Of a stretch of DNA of 64,000 bases, positions 61,800-64,000 are shown piece after piece; within the stretch, counting starts at the first letter, position 1; the number at the start of each line of letters is the position of its first letter. The DNA is from CAYTLW01 sp964438735 (lineage in GTDB: Bacteria > Myxococcota_A > UBA9042), in the NCBI GenBank assembly GCA_964438735.1, contig CAYTLW010000005.1, forward strand, positions 1-64,000, in the 5' to 3' direction. The notes beneath the pieces are model-generated. The model had not been told where the DNA came from. It did no database searches and was given only the letters and a program-made list of their open reading frames with translations. Made by a program: the position numbers and the translations under genes.

Positions 61800-64000
61800 C
61801 GACGTCGGCCTGCGACCAGCAAGCCGGCCAGGCAAATCAGCCACAACCCCCCATTGCCACCACCGGATGCGGGGCTGGCGGCGCAGCCATCATCTGCGGG
61901 CGGATCCGATGGCGGAGTCGACTTGACGCAGGGCTCGAAGCCCTCGTCGGTCTCGCCGTCGCAATCATCGTCCAGCCCGTTGCAGATCTCTCCGGGAGGC
62001 GCGCAGGTGGACCAGGTGCAGTCCTCACCACAGGCGTGGGTGCCCTCGCTGCCGCAGGTCGTGGTGCAGGTGCCCGTGTCGCCGGCCCGGCAAGCGAAAT
62101 CCTCATCGCTGTCGCCATCACAGTCGTCATCGGCGCCATTGCACGACTCCGCCGGCGGCTGACAGAGGCCCGGCTGGCAATTCGGCGTACAGACCCGCTT
62201 GCCGGCGCTCAGACAGGTGGTGGTGCAGGCGGACTCGCTGCCCGCGGCGCAGTCGAAGCCCTCGTCGGTGTTGCCATCGCAGTCGTCATCGTCGCCGTTG
62301 CAGGCCTCGGCCGGCGAGGTGCAGGCGGCCATGGTGCAGTCTTTGTTGCAGGTGGTGGTGCCGATGGTGCCGCAGCCCGCGGCACAGTCCAGCGGGTCGG
62401 CGTTGTCGGCATCGCATTGCCATCCGCCGGCCTCGCCGGGGATGCGCAGGCGGCCCCAGCCATAGGCGTCGTTGGGCGTCGCCGGCCCCATGGGCACGGC
62501 GTCGGCGATGACCTCGTCGATGAGCAGGTTGGCGGCGGTGGCGGTGGCCGCGGCGTAGATGGCCAGCGCGCCCGCAGCGTGGGGACAGGAGGCCGAGGTG
62601 CCCGAGAACCAGCCGACGCTGGTCTTGACACTGGTGGGCGCCACCAGCTCGGGCTTCTGGCGGCCGTCGACGGTCGGGCCGTAGGAGGAGTAGGCCTCCA
62701 GGGGGCCCTTCTGCCAGACGTTGTGGCGCAGCGCGCCGACGGTGAGCACCCCCTTGCAGGAGCCCGGATCATAGACGTTGCCGTTCTTGTGATAGATGGA
62801 GAAGCTGCCGTTGCTGGCGCCAGCGTGCATCACCCGGAATCGGGTGCCCTTGTCGGTGCTCTTGCCGCCCCGGATCGAGAGGCCATAGACGCCGGGTTTG
62901 GGTTTGGCGATCTTGAGCGACTCCGACGGGGGCGACATGCCGCCATGTTTCTTGGTCGACTTGGCCACCTCGACCCAGCCGCCCGATTCCTGCCGGTAGA
63001 GGTGGATGTCGATGTTCTGTTTGCGCAGGGCGTAGTCGTCCCAGTCGACCCAGAGTTGCAACTCGGCGCCGCCTTGCTTCCAGCGCAACAACTCGTCATC
63101 GGGGCCGAATTCATGGTTGCCATCGCCATCGGCGTCGAGATAGGGCGCGGTGTAGAAGCTGCCGCTGCCCGAGTTGCCCGAGGCGTTGACCCAGCCGATG
63201 CCCAGCGTCTTGGCGAAATCCACCAGGCTGCAGGCGAAGCCCGTGTGGCGGCCGAAGCTCATGCCCAGCCAGACGACCGAGTGGCTGACCACCGAGACGT
63301 TGTAGGGGTTGCCGGACTTGTCCAGGTTCTTGAAGAAGGACTGAAGGGCCACGAACGAGCTGGTCTGCACCGGCAGGATGGTCGCACCGGGGGCGACGTC
63401 GGCGACCACCTCGGCGCACATGGTGCCGTGGGTTCCCCACTGGTTGGCTACCTTGCCGAGCGGGTGCGGAATCTCGCCCTTTTCGACGGACTGGTTGTAC
63501 TTGCTGAAGCCTTTATCGATGACCGCGACGGTCTCCCCCGCGCCGTCCGCGCCGACGCACTCCAGCGGCGGCGTGCGCAGGATCGTTGCGCCCTGGCTCT
63601 GGTTGGGGCCAACAAGCGCCAGCGGCCGCCACGGCAGCTGAATGAAGGCGATTCGTCGATCGGCGGCGATGAACTCGGGCAGGCGCTGCAAGGGCAGCCA
63701 GCCCAGGAGCATGTCGATGCCCCGGATGCCGCTGCGGCCGCCGAACGCGGCGAAGAGAGGGTCGCCGATGGCCTCGGGAGGCACGCCGACTTCGGGATGA
63801 ATCTGGACCTCCACCAGGTCGCCATCGAAGGCGGCCTCGCCGTTGGCGGCCAGCATGTCGAAGGTCTTCGAGTCGCCGGCCCGGCGGGCGTCGATGAGGC
63901 CGGCGAGGTTGGAGCCCAGGCGTGTCTCTGCCAGGGGGCGGTCTGCCAGTGGTCGATCCACCGCGGGCCCCTTCGCCAGAGCCGTGGCGGCGACCAGTGA
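61781..64000 (-). CDS. Subtilisin-like secreted protease with MopE motifs and MYXO-CTERM-like tail (partial)
   Basis: The start lies beyond the right edge; 739 residues are visible. The triad motifs are AVIDKGF (Asp), GTHGTMCAEVV (His) and FSGTSASCPHAAGALA (Ser), with the oxyanion Asn in WVNASGNSG. Between His and Ser is a beta insert of about 150 residues. The C-terminal part carries three MopE-type motifs (CNGDDDDCDGNTDEGF and two like it) in a Cys-rich region. The end has the pattern of a MYXO-CTERM sorting signal: a Cys, a membrane helix (GLWLICLAGLLVA) and a basic tail (GRRRYR). It should be exported and fixed at the cell surface. Confidence 0.9.
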   Translation of the reverse strand, partial: SLVAATALAKGPAVDRPLADRPLAETRLGSNLAGLIDARRAGDSKTFDMLAANGEAAFDGDLVEVQIHPEVGVPPEAIGDPLFAAFGGRSGIRGIDMLLGWLPLQRLPEFIAADRRIAFIQLPWRPLALVGPNQSQGATILRTPPLECVGADGAGETVAVIDKGFSKYNQSVEKGEIPHPLGKVANQWGTHGTMCAEVVADVAPGATILPVQTSSFVALQSFFKNLDKSGNPYNVSVVSHSVVWLGMSFGRHTGFACSLVDFAKTLGIGWVNASGNSGSGSFYTAPYLDADGDGNHEFGPDDELLRWKQGGAELQLWVDWDDYALRKQNIDIHLYRQESGGWVEVAKSTKKHGGMSPPSESLKIAKPKPGVYGLSIRGGKSTDKGTRFRVMHAGASNGSFSIYHKNGNVYDPGSCKGVLTVGALRHNVWQKGPLEAYSSYGPTVDGRQKPELVAPTSVKTSVGWFSGTSASCPHAAGALAIYAAATATAANLLIDEVIADAVPMGPATPNDAYGWGRLRIPGEAGGWQCDADNADPLDCAAGCGTIGTTTCNKDCTMAACTSPAEACNGDDDDCDGNTDEGFDCAAGSESACTTTCLSAGKRVCTPNCQPGLCQPPAESCNGADDDCDGDSDEDFACRAGDTGTCTTTCGSEGTHACGEDCTWSTCAPPGEICNGLDDDCDGETDEGFEPCVKSTPPSDPPADDGCAASPASGGGNGGLWLICLAGLLVAGRRRYRTNT

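Noticed and set aside
61800..64000. Large plus-strand frame opposite the subtilisin gene
   Set aside because: The minus strand has the full Asp-His-Ser motifs; the plus frame shows only Val/Gly/Ala-rich sequence.

Overview
The window reads as a chromosomal segment of a GC-rich Myxococcota-type bacterium (the former Deltaproteobacteria). The pointers are an FHA-domain sigma-54 activator, a CdnL/CarD regulator, many lipoproteins with long acidic tethers, MopE-type metal-binding motifs, tandem Cys-rich repeats, a MYXO-CTERM-like sorting tail and a double-length UvrA. Coding density is high. Several genes start with TTG or GTG. No phage, CRISPR array or full-length insertion sequence was seen, so this is core chromosome enriched in secreted and surface proteins.

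Layout. 0.1-6.4 kb: FHA/sigma-54 activator, a PLP aminotransferase, a gluzincin-DUF1080 lipoprotein, a family-4-type uracil-DNA glycosylase and a lipoprotein ending in an S74-type chaperone domain. 6.5-12 kb: a fused UvrA with four ATPase modules. 12.1-15.3 kb: an informational block of two tRNA-Ser genes, SRP RNA, dnaX and recR. 15.5-18.4 kb: CdnL, an orphan ParA and a second aminotransferase. 18.5-22.5 kb: a TonB-ExbD-ExbB set behind a TPR metallopeptidase. 22.6-27.5 kb: an S41 protease, a PEGA-like protein and a lone MlaE permease. 27.5-30.3 kb: a 922-residue Cys-repeat lipoprotein, ending in a 171-bp element bounded by perfect 17-bp inverted repeats. 30.5-33.3 kb: a phosphate-binding-like lipoprotein with a NarL-type two-component system.

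33.3-41.1 kb is a minus-strand run: tgt, nitroreductase, BatA-like, DUF58, MoxR, an outer-membrane-like protein and a PHA-system protein, with a separate small lipoprotein behind it. 41.3-43.6 kb encodes a protein with two radical SAM domains and a B12-binding-like N-terminus. 43.6-47.3 kb holds four secreted proteins, including a CAP-domain lipoprotein. 47.3-50.4 kb has a methyltransferase, a GT2 glycosyltransferase, and a DUF4398 lipoprotein with an OmpA protein. 50.4-50.9 kb is non-coding and carries three CTAG-centred palindromes. 51-52.5 kb has a TPR/PEGA protein and a DUF2752 membrane protein. 52.5-59.4 kb is a minus-strand run of zinc-ribbon membrane protein, slt, mutL and miaA. 59.7-64 kb pairs a C-type-lectin/fibrinogen-like lipoprotein with a convergent subtilisin-like protease cut by the right edge.

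How the parts fit: the conserved blocks (tRNA-ffs-dnaX-recR, mutL-miaA, MoxR-DUF58-BatA, TonB-ExbB-ExbD) anchor the annotation. Most other genes act in or beyond the cell envelope. Functional calls come from motifs read by eye; no database search was possible.
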